Shown here: one piece after another, positions 26,075 through 36,524 of the stretch
Layout: each line of letters begins with the position of its first letter
Numbering within the stretch: the stretch's first letter is position 1
DNA from: Henningerozyma blattae CBS 6284
Taxonomy: Eukaryota > Ascomycota > Saccharomycetes > Saccharomycetales > Saccharomycetaceae
Assembly (NCBI RefSeq): GCF_000315915.1
Contig: NC_020185.1
Span: 930,001-994,000, forward strand
Direction of reading: 5' to 3'
Length of the DNA stretch: 64,000 nucleotides
Position numbers and translations under genes: made by a program
Notes under the pieces: generated by a model
Told to the model about the DNA's origin: nothing
Database searches by the model: none
The model's input: only the letters and a program-made list of their open reading frames with translations

Positions 26075-28525
26075 ATGGATGAAATTGTGCAAAATTCAGT
26101 AGAATATCTACTTACTAGTCTTAAAGGTGTTCATGATATACCTGCAACATTTTTAAAAAAACCTATTGGGGAAGATACTTATCCTACAGAGTTACTTAAC
26201 TTACAATGGGATGGGTTGATGAATGTTAGTTCTTCTTCTAGAGATATCTTGATAAATACTATTTTCAATAGAGCTTTAACAGATATTCTTACACCAATAA
26301 ATAATGATGAAGATGAAAACGAAAATGAGGACGAAAATGAAGAAGACAAAGCTAAAGCTGAAAAGGAAGAAGAAGAAGAAAAAATAGTAGGAGAAGACGA
26401 TGCCAGCGATAAAGATTCAAGCGAAGGTGAAGTCTCAACCTCAACAAGTGATTCAAAAGGAATTAAAGAAAATGATGACAGTTCTACCAGCTCTAATATT
26501 GCTAATCCACAATCTAAACTTGATGAAGTTAAAAATCCAATAAGTTTACAGAAGTTTAAATTATCTGCCTTACTGTTAGATCTTTGCTTTCTCTCAAGAT
26601 CAAAGAGACAGAACCCTTCTCTGTGGTATAGATCATTTTTCCAATTATTCTCTACAGTTGTGGATTTATTAATTTGGCCTAATGAATTATTACAGTTTTG
26701 GGAATATCCTCAATCAAGAATTGAATGGTTTAAATTATTGGGTGATCCTTCTTCACAATTACCTTTAGGAACTTCCAATTTAAGTAGTTATAAATCACCT
26801 CTGTTTAATAAATTACGCCATTGGAATGAATTATTAGAAAAGATACTACTGAATACTGAATTTAATACACCAAATGATTATATTTTATTATTCAAATTTA
26901 AACATTTCTTATCAGAAATACTACCCCTCAATGAAGAATCTAACATCAACAAATTTTCATTAATTTCAAAATCACAAGATTCTGGAAATGTGTGGAATGA
27001 GCATTCAATTGATAAATCTAAACGAACGTTATCCGCAAGAGATAAATTCTTGGATGATTATTTATTTATTTTAGATTCTTGCTTAACCAATCCATTGGGA
27101 GTTGTTGAAGATTTCCTCGATGGTAGACATTCTGATTTTGAAAATACACTTTCATCATTGATTAACAAGACTTTAAGCTACGAAGATGAATTCTATTCAG
27201 GAATAAAAAAACATAATACTAAAATCTTAAATGCAAATACTACACTTAATGAAAATTATCCAATAGAAAATGAGCAAAATACTAATAGTGATAATAATGC
27301 CAATATAACAAAAATACCAAATTATATGAAACAAAATGCCACAATGACTCAAAATAGAAATGACTTTTGGAAGAACCTTGATGACTCATTATCATTTTAT
27401 GCAAATACCTTCCAACCAACTTGGCTAGATCTTTCAATTAACAATGTAGAAAATTTTTACCTTCAATTCACTGATTATAATAATGATTTTTTCAGAAAAC
27501 AATTTATACTTCAAGTGACCTTTGCATTAACTTTTATTAAAGAATTCTTAAATTCTAATGATATACAAACATTTTATAAGAATATTTTCAAGAAAGAAGA
27601 CTTGACAGAGAGGGAAAGTATACTCTCTGAATTGAATGAAAAAAATAAAGATCAGATTATATCATTCTGTAACAAGATAATAGAATTACGTGTACCACAA
27701 TTTTATTGTTCAAGAGATAGAAAATTTTATGACATTTTAAATAGTCTTCTTTATTCAGATAATGAATTATTAATTCAAAAAATGGATGGTTTTAAAAAAT
27801 TTCAAAAATTTAAAATTTCAGAGATAGAAAATGTTCCACCCACATTTAATAATAATTTTGCCAAATTTGGATTCATACTTCTTGGTAATAAGAATATCAA
27901 TAATGTATGGAAACTAAATTTTAATATTCATGATATAAAGATGGACGAACAAAATAATCCATCAATAGTATTTAATAATCTTCAAACTGTATGGGAACAA
28001 AATAAGAAATCTACTGAACCACAAAATAGCTCATATGATGATAATAATATTGTCAAACAATGGCAATCATTAAGATCATTACGTTCTGAGTATCTGTTCA
28101 ACTTCAAAGGTTTAGATGAAGAGACAGGAATTAACGGACTTTTTGATTCTGAATTGGTACAAGCTTCTCAAAACAAGAAAGATGATCTAATCGAGAAGTT
28201 GAAAAATAAAGCCAATGAATCACATGTTGAAAGCTTGAAAACTGCTAGACTATATATGGAAGATCAAAATAAGAAACGTAAGATACTTGAAGATCAGAAT
28301 TCAAAAGATGTGGAAAATTTACCTAAAAAGCCAAAATTAGACGATTCGGTCACTAACGATACGATTACAAGTACAGAGAATGAAGCTGTTACTGATGCAT
28401 CTTCTATTGGAAATTCTGTATCTACAATTGAAAACCTAGAGAATGCTCAAGTGGCAGATAAGTCCAATATCACTGAAGATTCTATAATGGATAATAATAA
28501 TACGGTAGAAAGCACGCAGAATTAG
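26075..28525 (+). CDS. HPR1: Hpr1, THO complex subunit
   Basis: Subunit of the nuclear THO/TREX complex coupling transcription to mRNA export and limiting R-loops. It is 816 aa (S. cerevisiae 752). Conserved blocks include SRIEWFKLLGD, NKLRHWNELLEKI, FRKQFILQVTFALTFI, NNVWKLNFN and IVKQWQSLRSLRSEYLF. The extra length comes largely from an Asp/Glu/Ser-rich insert at about residues 80-155. The C-terminal ~120 residues are charged and Asn/Ser-rich, matching the disordered tail of Hpr1. It is followed 340 bases later by CFT2 on the same strand. Confidence 0.93.
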   Translation: MDEIVQNSVEYLLTSLKGVHDIPATFLKKPIGEDTYPTELLNLQWDGLMNVSSSSRDILINTIFNRALTDILTPINNDEDENENEDENEEDKAKAEKEEEEEKIVGEDDASDKDSSEGEVSTSTSDSKGIKENDDSSTSSNIANPQSKLDEVKNPISLQKFKLSALLLDLCFLSRSKRQNPSLWYRSFFQLFSTVVDLLIWPNELLQFWEYPQSRIEWFKLLGDPSSQLPLGTSNLSSYKSPLFNKLRHWNELLEKILLNTEFNTPNDYILLFKFKHFLSEILPLNEESNINKFSLISKSQDSGNVWNEHSIDKSKRTLSARDKFLDDYLFILDSCLTNPLGVVEDFLDGRHSDFENTLSSLINKTLSYEDEFYSGIKKHNTKILNANTTLNENYPIENEQNTNSDNNANITKIPNYMKQNATMTQNRNDFWKNLDDSLSFYANTFQPTWLDLSINNVENFYLQFTDYNNDFFRKQFILQVTFALTFIKEFLNSNDIQTFYKNIFKKEDLTERESILSELNEKNKDQIISFCNKIIELRVPQFYCSRDRKFYDILNSLLYSDNELLIQKMDGFKKFQKFKISEIENVPPTFNNNFAKFGFILLGNKNINNVWKLNFNIHDIKMDEQNNPSIVFNNLQTVWEQNKKSTEPQNSSYDDNNIVKQWQSLRSLRSEYLFNFKGLDEETGINGLFDSELVQASQNKKDDLIEKLKNKANESHVESLKTARLYMEDQNKKRKILEDQNSKDVENLPKKPKLDDSVTNDTITSTENEAVTDASSIGNSVSTIENLENAQVADKSNITEDSIMDNNNTVESTQN

Positions 28526-28865
28526 ATTAGATCTCTATAATTTCAAAACACTAATTACATATAATTCAATAATCTCATGTATAAGTATTCTTAATTGATT
28601 TTTTCCATTAGTTTTAAGTCTAATATCTATTATATATCGATTTCATTTGGGTGTGATTAGTTTTAAAACCCTTTATATTAAATTTTGTTTTATAGATCCT
28701 TCATATTTAACTAGAAGTTTTTCCATAGATTTTCCATTCGGGCGCTTTTATGCTATAACCAAATGTAGATATTCTCAATAAATAAATTTCAATGTAAACA
28801 TATACATATATTAACGATTATTATTAATAAATCACAATTAGCAAAAATCCATCACCTATTGATTA
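28526..28865. other. Intergenic region HPR1-CFT2
   Basis: 340 bases containing the HPR1 3' end and the CFT2 promoter. No gene is seen; in particular, no ubiquitin-like RUB1 frame. Confidence 0.5.
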
Positions 28866-31394
28866 ATGGCTTATACACTAACAGCTTGTGATGATGGTTC
28901 AGGAAAAACTGTGGGAACTATAGTAAGATTTGATTCAGTTACTCTTTTAATTGATCCTGCTTGGAATTCCTCTACTTTATCATATTCACAATGTGTAAAA
29001 TATTGGTCCAATATTATTTCAGAAGTTGATATTATCCTTTTGTCACAACCGAATGTAGACTTTCTAGGTGCATATTCTCTACTATATTATAATTTTTTAT
29101 CACATTTTATTTCAAGAATTGAAGTTTATTCTACATTACCAATTGCTAATATTGGTAGAGTTTCAACCATTGATTTATATGCTTCAAAGGGGATCTTAGG
29201 CCCATATGAAACTTCACAGTTAGAATTAGAAGATATTGAAAAATCTTTTGATCACATTACTTCTATAAAATATTCTCAGCTGGTGGACTTAAGAGCACGT
29301 TATGATGGTCTTTCGTTTGTAGCATATAGTTCTGGTGTTAATCCAGGTGGTACCATTTGGAATATTACATCCAATTCAGAGAAAATATTATACACTCCAC
29401 AATGGAATCATACTAAAGATACTATTCTCCCAGGCTCTGGCCTTATTGATACTAATGGTAAACCTTTGTCTACAGTGATGAAACCATCGGCCATTATTAC
29501 CAATTTTGAAAAATTTGGTTCAATTACACCATATAGAAAGAGAAGTCATCAATTTAGAGATTTCTTGAAAGAAAGATTGAAATCTCATCATTCTATTATG
29601 ATACCTGTTGATTTAGGGGGAAAATTACTGGATCTTCTTGTACAAATTAATGATTTTTTCTATGAAAATTCAATGGAAAAGAGATTTCATAATATACCCA
29701 TTTTTATTATCGCATATTCTCGTGGTAGGATACTAACCTATGCTCGATCAATGCTAGAATGGTTATCAGCGTCAATTCTACAAACATGGTCTAGGAGAGA
29801 CAATCTTTCTCCTTTTGACTTTAAAAATAAAGTTGAAGTTATTTCTCCAGACCAATTATCAAAACATAAGGGTCAAAAAATTTGTTTCGTTTCAGATGTT
29901 GATATACTAATAGATGAAGTAATTTCAAAAATTTGTACGGATGATAAAATGACTATTCTTTTGACAAATACTGGCCCTAGTGAAGAACCTGTTTTAAATT
30001 CGTTAAACAAATACTGGTTAAAATCAAATTCCAATGATGGCCGTATAGTTCATTGTAATTATAATATGACTGTGAAAAAAGTCAATAAAAGGTCTTTGAA
30101 AGGCAAAGATTTAGAAAGTTATACTGAAAAAATACAAACAAGAAGAGAACAAAGGAAAAGTTTAGAACTACAGCTACGAAAGGAGGCTAAAATGAACAAT
30201 AAATCTTTAAATTTAGTTGTTGGAAGTGCCTCAAAAGAGGGTAGCAGTTCATTGGGTGCAACTGAAGGACGTATTAGAGGTGAGGAAGAAGAAGAAGACG
30301 ATGATGAAGATGACGATGAAGATAATTTAATAAATATGCTGGGAGGAGGAACTAAATTATCAGCTACCAAAAAAGATATACCAATAGATATCATTGTACA
30401 ATCAGATGCTGCTTCTAAACATAGTATGTTTCCATTTACAAACAGTAGAATAAAGAAAGATGATTACGGGACAATCTCTAATTTTGATATGCTTATTCCT
30501 AAGGAAGAGTCTAATACTGAACAGACTCTCTCTGAACAAAATATAAAACGTGCTACTGCCAGTAAAAACTCCAACGATGAAGAAGATGGTTATTATGTTG
30601 AAGATCCAAGTAATACATCGAATTCTAAGAAAAGAAAACTAAACCGAAAAAATGAAGTTATTGAAGAAGGGTTTATCAACATTGATAATATTGATTACTT
30701 GAAGAGCAATTATAACCCACAAAAAATTTCTACAAAATCTACAAATATTCAACTTAAATGTTTCCTGACGTTTATTAACTTAAATAGTTTAGTAGACAAG
30801 AGATCAACTACAATTATATTACCTAATCTTAAGCCAAGAAACTTAATATTGCTTGGCTCAGATAAATCCCAAGATCAAAATATAAAAGACGTGTTCTTAA
30901 AGAGAAAAATACCAATTGCAGAAATGAAGCCAAACAAACCTCTAGAATTTAACACCACAGTTAAAATGTTAGATATATCCATTGATCCTGAGTTAGAAAG
31001 CCTTCTTAATTGGCAAAAAATCAGTGATGATAATACTATTGCACACCTATTGGGTCGTTTGGTGAAAGAAGTACCATCTCCAAATACAGATGACAAGAAA
31101 GACCGTTTATATGAAAGAACAAAATACGTCCTGAAACCATTGAATGACAATAGATCATCACTCCTTCAAGCTGGCTCTTCACTTGCCATTGGTGATATAC
31201 GTTTGACTGAGATCAAGAGAAAGCTGGCATTAGCCAAACACAAAGCTGAATTTCGGGGCGAAGGTATTCTAGTAGTTGATGGTAGAGTAGTTGTTAGAAA
31301 AGTAAATGACGGTGAAACAGTGGTGGATGGTACACCATCTGCATTATATGATCTGGTAAAACAACTTGTAACCGATATGCTTGCAACCATATAA
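28866..31394 (+). CDS. CFT2: Cft2/CPSF100, cleavage and polyadenylation factor subunit
   Basis: Metallo-beta-lactamase/beta-CASP fold subunit of the cleavage and polyadenylation factor, a catalytically inactive partner of the endonuclease Ysh1. It is 842 aa (S. cerevisiae 859). The start MAYTLTACDDGSG is typical. Where active family members carry HxHxDH, this protein reads LSQPNVDFLGAY, so the zinc ligands are missing, as expected for CPSF100. An acidic insert (EEEEEDDDEDDDED, about residue 470-485) interrupts the beta-CASP region. The C-terminal domain follows from about residue 640. It is on the same strand as MSL5, 400 bases downstream. Confidence 0.95.
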   Translation: MAYTLTACDDGSGKTVGTIVRFDSVTLLIDPAWNSSTLSYSQCVKYWSNIISEVDIILLSQPNVDFLGAYSLLYYNFLSHFISRIEVYSTLPIANIGRVSTIDLYASKGILGPYETSQLELEDIEKSFDHITSIKYSQLVDLRARYDGLSFVAYSSGVNPGGTIWNITSNSEKILYTPQWNHTKDTILPGSGLIDTNGKPLSTVMKPSAIITNFEKFGSITPYRKRSHQFRDFLKERLKSHHSIMIPVDLGGKLLDLLVQINDFFYENSMEKRFHNIPIFIIAYSRGRILTYARSMLEWLSASILQTWSRRDNLSPFDFKNKVEVISPDQLSKHKGQKICFVSDVDILIDEVISKICTDDKMTILLTNTGPSEEPVLNSLNKYWLKSNSNDGRIVHCNYNMTVKKVNKRSLKGKDLESYTEKIQTRREQRKSLELQLRKEAKMNNKSLNLVVGSASKEGSSSLGATEGRIRGEEEEEDDDEDDDEDNLINMLGGGTKLSATKKDIPIDIIVQSDAASKHSMFPFTNSRIKKDDYGTISNFDMLIPKEESNTEQTLSEQNIKRATASKNSNDEEDGYYVEDPSNTSNSKKRKLNRKNEVIEEGFINIDNIDYLKSNYNPQKISTKSTNIQLKCFLTFINLNSLVDKRSTTIILPNLKPRNLILLGSDKSQDQNIKDVFLKRKIPIAEMKPNKPLEFNTTVKMLDISIDPELESLLNWQKISDDNTIAHLLGRLVKEVPSPNTDDKKDRLYERTKYVLKPLNDNRSSLLQAGSSLAIGDIRLTEIKRKLALAKHKAEFRGEGILVVDGRVVVRKVNDGETVVDGTPSALYDLVKQLVTDMLATI

Positions 31395-31794
31395 AATACA
31401 AACTTTTGTAACAGTAATATATAGCTCATTTTGATTTATATATTCAAGTTTTCTAATAAATATAATGATTAATTTTTTTTAACTTTATTTTTGATAATAT
31501 AAGGTTTTATGTGTACATCGTTTATATTTAATAAATAGTTTTTATTTTCGCGAGGCTTAATGCGGCCTGACATTAATCTTATTAGCATCAATTTTTATCA
31601 CTTCAAAAACTTTAACATTCTAGGTAAGATATTATAATACCAAAAAAAAAAGAAGACGGGAATCTGAAAAATTCCACTGCCACTTATAACCCCAGCATTA
31701 CTTAAGTATTTTTAAACAAAATACTTGTGTCTTTATTTAAGTTTAACATACAAGCAAAAGATTAACCGCCGTATTAACATATAATACTATAAAA
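31395..31794. other. Intergenic region CFT2-MSL5
   Basis: 400 AT-rich bases containing the MSL5 promoter. A short GC patch (CGCGAGGCTTAATGCGGCC, about 31549-31567) stands out but matches no factor site I can name. Confidence 0.45.
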
Positions 31795-33249
31795 ATGATG
31801 AAATTTGAGAATGACTCTGATCAAAGAGGCCGTAATATGACAGTATCTCTCTGGGGGAAGTCGAATGACATTAATCAACTTGAACCTGGGTTACAAATTT
31901 TACCCTGTAGAATCAATGGCGCATTAACACCCGAACAACTCTCTGCATATCAAGCTATGTTCAGAATACAAGAGATTACACAGATATTATTGAACGACAA
32001 TTTAGAACCTCCAAGATCATTCACAAGATCCGGATCTCCACCTCCAGTATATGATTCAAAAGGTAAAAGAACCAATAGCCGTGAACAGAGGTACAAGAAG
32101 AAATTAGAAGAGGAGAGACATCGTTTGGTCGAACTAGCTTTAAAGATCATTCCTCATTTCGTAGCACCAGATGATTATAAAAGACCTACAAAATTTCAAG
32201 ATAAATATTATATTCCTGTAAATGATTATCCTGAAATTAATTTTGTTGGTCTACTATTAGGCCCTCGTGGTAATACATTGAGGAAACTACAAGAAGAATC
32301 CGGCTGTAAAATTGCTATCAGAGGACGAGGATCCGTTAAAGAAGGTAAAAGTGCCAATGACTTACCCAAAGGTGCGATGAATTTCGCAGATCCATTACAT
32401 TGTTTAATTATTGCAGATAATGAAGATAAAGTTCAAAGGGGGATCAAAGCTTGCGAGAACATTGTAGTAAAAGCCGTTACATCTCCTGATGGGCAAAATG
32501 ACCTAAAACGAGGTCAATTACGAGAGCTAGCAGAACTTAATGGTACATTAAGAGAAGATAATAGGCCATGCCCTATTTGTGGTATTGAAGGGCACAAGAG
32601 ATATGACTGTCCAAATAAAGAAGCATTTGCACAGAAAGTTAAATGTAGAAACTGCAACCAACCTGGCCACACCACACGAGATTGTAACCAACCAAGGTCT
32701 AATAATGATATTTCGCGTTATAATAATGCTCCTACGTTTTCAAATACACCATCCGAGTCTGCTATTAATTCTAATTGGAATAATTATGATAGCACGACGG
32801 ACCTGTATTCACAAAAAGTTACAACTGATAACCAAAGTTATTCTCAAAAATCAAGTTATTTTTCAAGATATAATAGAGAAGTTAAAAAAAACAATACAAA
32901 CAATTATAACTCAGGCCTTGACAATCAATCATCTTCTCAATCACCAAATTATCAGGGTGAAGGCATACCTTCTGCAACCAATGAATCGTACTCAGACACA
33001 TTCCCACCAATAGAACCACCTACTGCAAATAATCAGCTTGGAAATGTACCAGGAATGGAGTCATCAGATTTCTATTCTGAAGTTGGTGAAAATATCTCCA
33101 TCATAGATACCCTTCCACCGCATACTTCTATACCAGACATGATACCACCACCACCACCTCCAGGAATGGATGCTCCACCAGGGCTTAATGCTGATGAAAC
33201 ACCAACAATTGAAGCACCTCCAGGTCTTCTGGGTCCTCCTGGGTTATAG
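31795..33249 (+). CDS. MSL5: Msl5/BBP, branchpoint-binding splicing factor
   Basis: SF1/BBP protein that recognises the intron branchpoint in the commitment complex and bridges to Mud2 and Prp40. It is 484 aa (S. cerevisiae 476). The N-terminus has the Mud2-binding segment. A KH domain follows ([20 protein letters not shown], about 145-164) with a QUA2 extension. Two CCHC zinc knuckles come next ([14 protein letters not shown] and [14 protein letters not shown], about 259-300), then an Asn/Ser-rich stretch and a proline-rich tail ([13 protein letters not shown]), the WW-domain ligand. Two adjacent ATGs begin the frame. It is convergent with CLF1, 116 bases apart. Confidence 0.96.
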   Translation: MMKFENDSDQRGRNMTVSLWGKSNDINQLEPGLQILPCRINGALTPEQLSAYQAMFRIQEITQILLNDNLEPPRSFTRSGSPPPVYDSKGKRTNSREQRYKKKLEEERHRLVELALKIIPHFVAPDDYKRPTKFQDKYYIPVNDYPEINFVGLLLGPRGNTLRKLQEESGCKIAIRGRGSVKEGKSANDLPKGAMNFADPLHCLIIADNEDKVQRGIKACENIVVKAVTSPDGQNDLKRGQLRELAELNGTLREDNRPCPICGIEGHKRYDCPNKEAFAQKVKCRNCNQPGHTTRDCNQPRSNNDISRYNNAPTFSNTPSESAINSNWNNYDSTTDLYSQKVTTDNQSYSQKSSYFSRYNREVKKNNTNNYNSGLDNQSSSQSPNYQGEGIPSATNESYSDTFPPIEPPTANNQLGNVPGMESSDFYSEVGENISIIDTLPPHTSIPDMIPPPPPPGMDAPPGLNADETPTIEAPPGLLGPPGL

Positions 33250-33365
33250 ATATTAAATTATATATTCATTTAACTAGTACATATATATTACTTAATGAAT
33301 TATGAAGTTGTAAAATACGTACTTTTTAACACCGAAGATATAAGAAGATGAAAAGATCGTAGTTC

Positions 33366-35399
33366 TTAAGGATTATTTTCTTTTTTCCATTTTTGTGCTA
33401 ATTCCAAAAATTTAGAGACCTTAGGAGTTGCAAATACAGGTTTATCTTCAATTTCTTCAGGGAAAATATACTCTACATATTCTTTTTCAACATTATTTTC
33501 ATTTTTAATTACTTTATTGATTTTTGGCAACATATTCTGTGCAATCTCTTGTGTAGTAGAATTTCCATCAGTTTTTTCATATTCGATAAGATATTTAACA
33601 ATTATGTATCTTTCATATTTTTTACCCTCAGCTTTAAAGTAATTCAATGCTCTTTGGAATATAGCTCTGGCAGCTTCTTTGTTGACTTCATTTGGTTCAA
33701 ATTCAACATCTTCTCCATTTTGTAACAAATTCTGTAAATCTTCTAATTGCTCTTCGGTTGGCGTCGTGCTAATAAATAAAGCATAAGCATTCCATATATC
33801 AGTATTATAACTACTAAACACTAAGAAATTTTCATAAAGTTCCCTAGCGTTTGAGAATTCACTGGCTTGAGTTTCAAAAGAAATAAATTTTTGAAATACT
33901 TCGTATTTCATAACATCTGTGATCCCTTTTATCTCATTATTTATAATAAGATTATAAATTTGTCTGCATCTTTCTTCATCTCCCAAGTTTTCTTCTAAAT
34001 CAGCATATTCCAGCCAGATAGACAAATCACCAGAATTAAACTTAATATATTTTTCATATATACGTCTTACTCTATCAAATTCCTTCAATAATAGTTCAAT
34101 TTCAATATAACGTTTAAATATCTGCCCATCAGGGTTGATTCCAATAGCTTTTCCAAACACTTTCCTCATAGCATCTATCGTCTTATTTCTTGCCAAAAAT
34201 TCACTATACATGATCCAAAGTTCTGAGAAGGAGAAATTTTCATAGGGTATGATATTAAGTAATAGGTGATTAAATTTTTCTTCTATAAGATCTATCTCAT
34301 ATCTACCAAATTCCAGAAAAATAAAGTATCGTATCCAGAAACAAATATATCGTTTCCAATTAGGAGATTTCCAATTATCCGTAGGTTTACTCTTAATCAA
34401 CATATCTTCAAAAGCTGATACGTATTGCTGAGGATAATTTTGTTCTAAAAGATCTAAATATACCCACCATGTATCGTAACTGTAAGGAAGTAATGTAAGT
34501 TGCTCCTCATATTTTCTTTTACGTTTAAATAATATAGAATCCTCAATAATTGGTATTGATCCTATTTGTTTTTCAAATGATACAAATGAATTTCTTAATA
34601 CTTGATTATCGGGCCATTTTTCCAGTGCCAAAGTATATAACGTCCTTGCTCTTTCATATTCATCATTTCCAAACTCCCAGTTGGCAAAGGCTATAATAAG
34701 CCGTATGGTATCTTGTATAATATTGCCATCGACAGAATCATAATTAGTCAATGTATCTATGGAAAGAGAAAAAACTTGACGAACTAATTCAATAGAGCCG
34801 TATGTTGATTCAAAATTAATCCAACGAAACCACGTATTCGCCTGAGGAAATACTTGAGTATATTTCACATATATATCACGTACATTCTCCCATGATTTTT
34901 GTCGTATTTCGAATTCAACATAAGAATTCCACGCTGAAGGTAATGGCTCTAATGAAACCCATTTTTTGAAAAGGTTCCTAACTATGTCATAGTTTTGTAG
35001 AGTCTCTTCTAACGTCAAGTACTTATACCAGAGTTTATCAACTCTCGGTAGAACCGTTATTGATCTTTCTAATATATTTCTGGCATGATTAATATTTTTT
35101 GTTTTAATCTCAGAATCAATATATCTTATCCATAGAGAAATATTAGAACCATGAACAAGTAACGCTCTTTCATATATAGAACGTGCCCTTCGAATGTTTT
35201 GATTATCAAGTTCAAATTTTGCATAACGTAACCATTGACCGATGTCAAGCCTATTTCGTTTCAAATAGCTCTCATATTCTTTTCTCTTCTGATCCTGTAC
35301 TTCTTTTAGTTCTTCAAGATCTAAAATTTCGACTTCGGTTGTTGGTGTCACTGTACGTTTTTCTGGATAGATATTGGCTAGAACTTTATCAGACATCAT
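33366..35399 (-). CDS. CLF1: Clf1/Syf3, HAT-repeat splicing factor
   Basis: Crooked-neck-type scaffold of the Prp19-associated (NTC) complex, required for spliceosome assembly. It is 677 aa (S. cerevisiae 687). It is built almost entirely of HAT half-TPR repeats with the pattern W..Y..FE, for example LRYAKFELDNQNIRRARSIY, LWYKYLTLEETLQNYDIVR and WLEYADLEENLGDEERCRQI. The C-terminal EYIFPEEIED and KFLELAQKWKKE match the family end. Two consecutive ATGs start the frame. It is divergent from MTQ2. Confidence 0.96.
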   Translation of the reverse strand: MMSDKVLANIYPEKRTVTPTTEVEILDLEELKEVQDQKRKEYESYLKRNRLDIGQWLRYAKFELDNQNIRRARSIYERALLVHGSNISLWIRYIDSEIKTKNINHARNILERSITVLPRVDKLWYKYLTLEETLQNYDIVRNLFKKWVSLEPLPSAWNSYVEFEIRQKSWENVRDIYVKYTQVFPQANTWFRWINFESTYGSIELVRQVFSLSIDTLTNYDSVDGNIIQDTIRLIIAFANWEFGNDEYERARTLYTLALEKWPDNQVLRNSFVSFEKQIGSIPIIEDSILFKRKRKYEEQLTLLPYSYDTWWVYLDLLEQNYPQQYVSAFEDMLIKSKPTDNWKSPNWKRYICFWIRYFIFLEFGRYEIDLIEEKFNHLLLNIIPYENFSFSELWIMYSEFLARNKTIDAMRKVFGKAIGINPDGQIFKRYIEIELLLKEFDRVRRIYEKYIKFNSGDLSIWLEYADLEENLGDEERCRQIYNLIINNEIKGITDVMKYEVFQKFISFETQASEFSNARELYENFLVFSSYNTDIWNAYALFISTTPTEEQLEDLQNLLQNGEDVEFEPNEVNKEAARAIFQRALNYFKAEGKKYERYIIVKYLIEYEKTDGNSTTQEIAQNMLPKINKVIKNENNVEKEYVEYIFPEEIEDKPVFATPKVSKFLELAQKWKKENNP

Positions 35400-35726
35400 A
35401 TATTGATATATTTAATTAATAATCAAAGAGGAGTACCAATATTTTACGAAGGGATTGACATTAATATTTCAATTGGGCGAGCTTTTTTTGCTTTATTTTT
35501 CATAAATACTATAGTTGTTAATTTTCCCAATATAAGCTTAACATTTCGTTTGTTAACTATTGAAAATTTCTAATCTAAACTGACGAGTTTTTGAAAAAAA
35601 GACATTTTTCATTGTTTGTAATCATTCTATCTTTAATATGTAAAGCAAGACAGTTATACAGCGTTGCATTCCAGAATAACAATATTCTGAAGAAGAGTAT
35701 TTTTATATATCTCATTACTCCACTTG
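35400..35726. other. Divergent intergenic region CLF1/MTQ2
   Basis: 327 AT-rich bases shared as promoters. No motif stands out. RUB1, which neighbours MTQ2 in S. cerevisiae, is not here. Confidence 0.5.
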
Positions 35727-36398
35727 ATGCTTCCTACTCCATATACTAAATTCGATTATGATAAGGTGTACGAGCCTTCTGAAGATAGCTTTCTTTTGCT
35801 AGACTGTCTGGAGTCTGAATTAAAATTCTTGGATGAGAAACTAAAAGGTAAGTTATCTGTTGTTTGTGAAATAGGCCCTGGTTCAGGAATTGTAACCACC
35901 TTTATGATACAAAATTCAATCCCCTCTCTAAATTCATCTATTTATTTAGCAGTGGATATTAATCCTTGGGCTCTTGAATCTACTATAGATACCGCTGCTA
36001 GGAACAACTGCAAAGGTCGTTATTTGGATACTATTCAATGTAACCTTACTGACTCTCTAAAAGCCAACGAAGTCGATTTACTAGTATTTAATCCACCATA
36101 TGTACCCGCTGAAGAAGTACCACAGATACCAGAATCTAAAGGTGAAATTGATAACTGGCTGGACTTAGCACTGTTAGGTGGAAAGGATGGAATGGTAATA
36201 ACAAATAAAGTACTAGAAAATTTGGATTCAATACTATCAAGTAATGGAGTTGCATATATTCTATTTTGTGCAAGAAATAAACCAGAAGTCATTACTGCAG
36301 AAATGAAGAAAACTGGCAATTGGAAAATAGAATTAGTAGAAACTCGTAAAGCTGGTTGGGAAGTATTAAGTGTATATCGTTTTGAAAGACAACACTAA
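35727..36398 (+). CDS. MTQ2: Mtq2, eRF1 glutamine N5-methyltransferase
   Basis: SAM-dependent methyltransferase that, with Trm112, methylates the GGQ glutamine of the release factor Sup45 (eRF1). The true start is the ATG at 35727, since the preceding codon is TTG. This gives 223 aa (S. cerevisiae 221). The start [20 protein letters not shown] is diagnostic. SAM motif I EIGPGSG is at 48-54 and the NPPY substrate-glutamine motif at 122-125. It is convergent with DOP1, 126 bases apart. Confidence 0.96.
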   Translation: MLPTPYTKFDYDKVYEPSEDSFLLLDCLESELKFLDEKLKGKLSVVCEIGPGSGIVTTFMIQNSIPSLNSSIYLAVDINPWALESTIDTAARNNCKGRYLDTIQCNLTDSLKANEVDLLVFNPPYVPAEEVPQIPESKGEIDNWLDLALLGGKDGMVITNKVLENLDSILSSNGVAYILFCARNKPEVITAEMKKTGNWKIELVETRKAGWEVLSVYRFERQH

Positions 36399-36524
36399 GC
36401 ACATTTAAATAGATTCTACGCATTGCATTATTTTATTTTAAATATTAGATATTATAGTTTATCAGTAGGGTTGCATCAATATTCCTATAGTTTATCTAAA
36501 TTAAATATTTACTAAATAGAAGCT

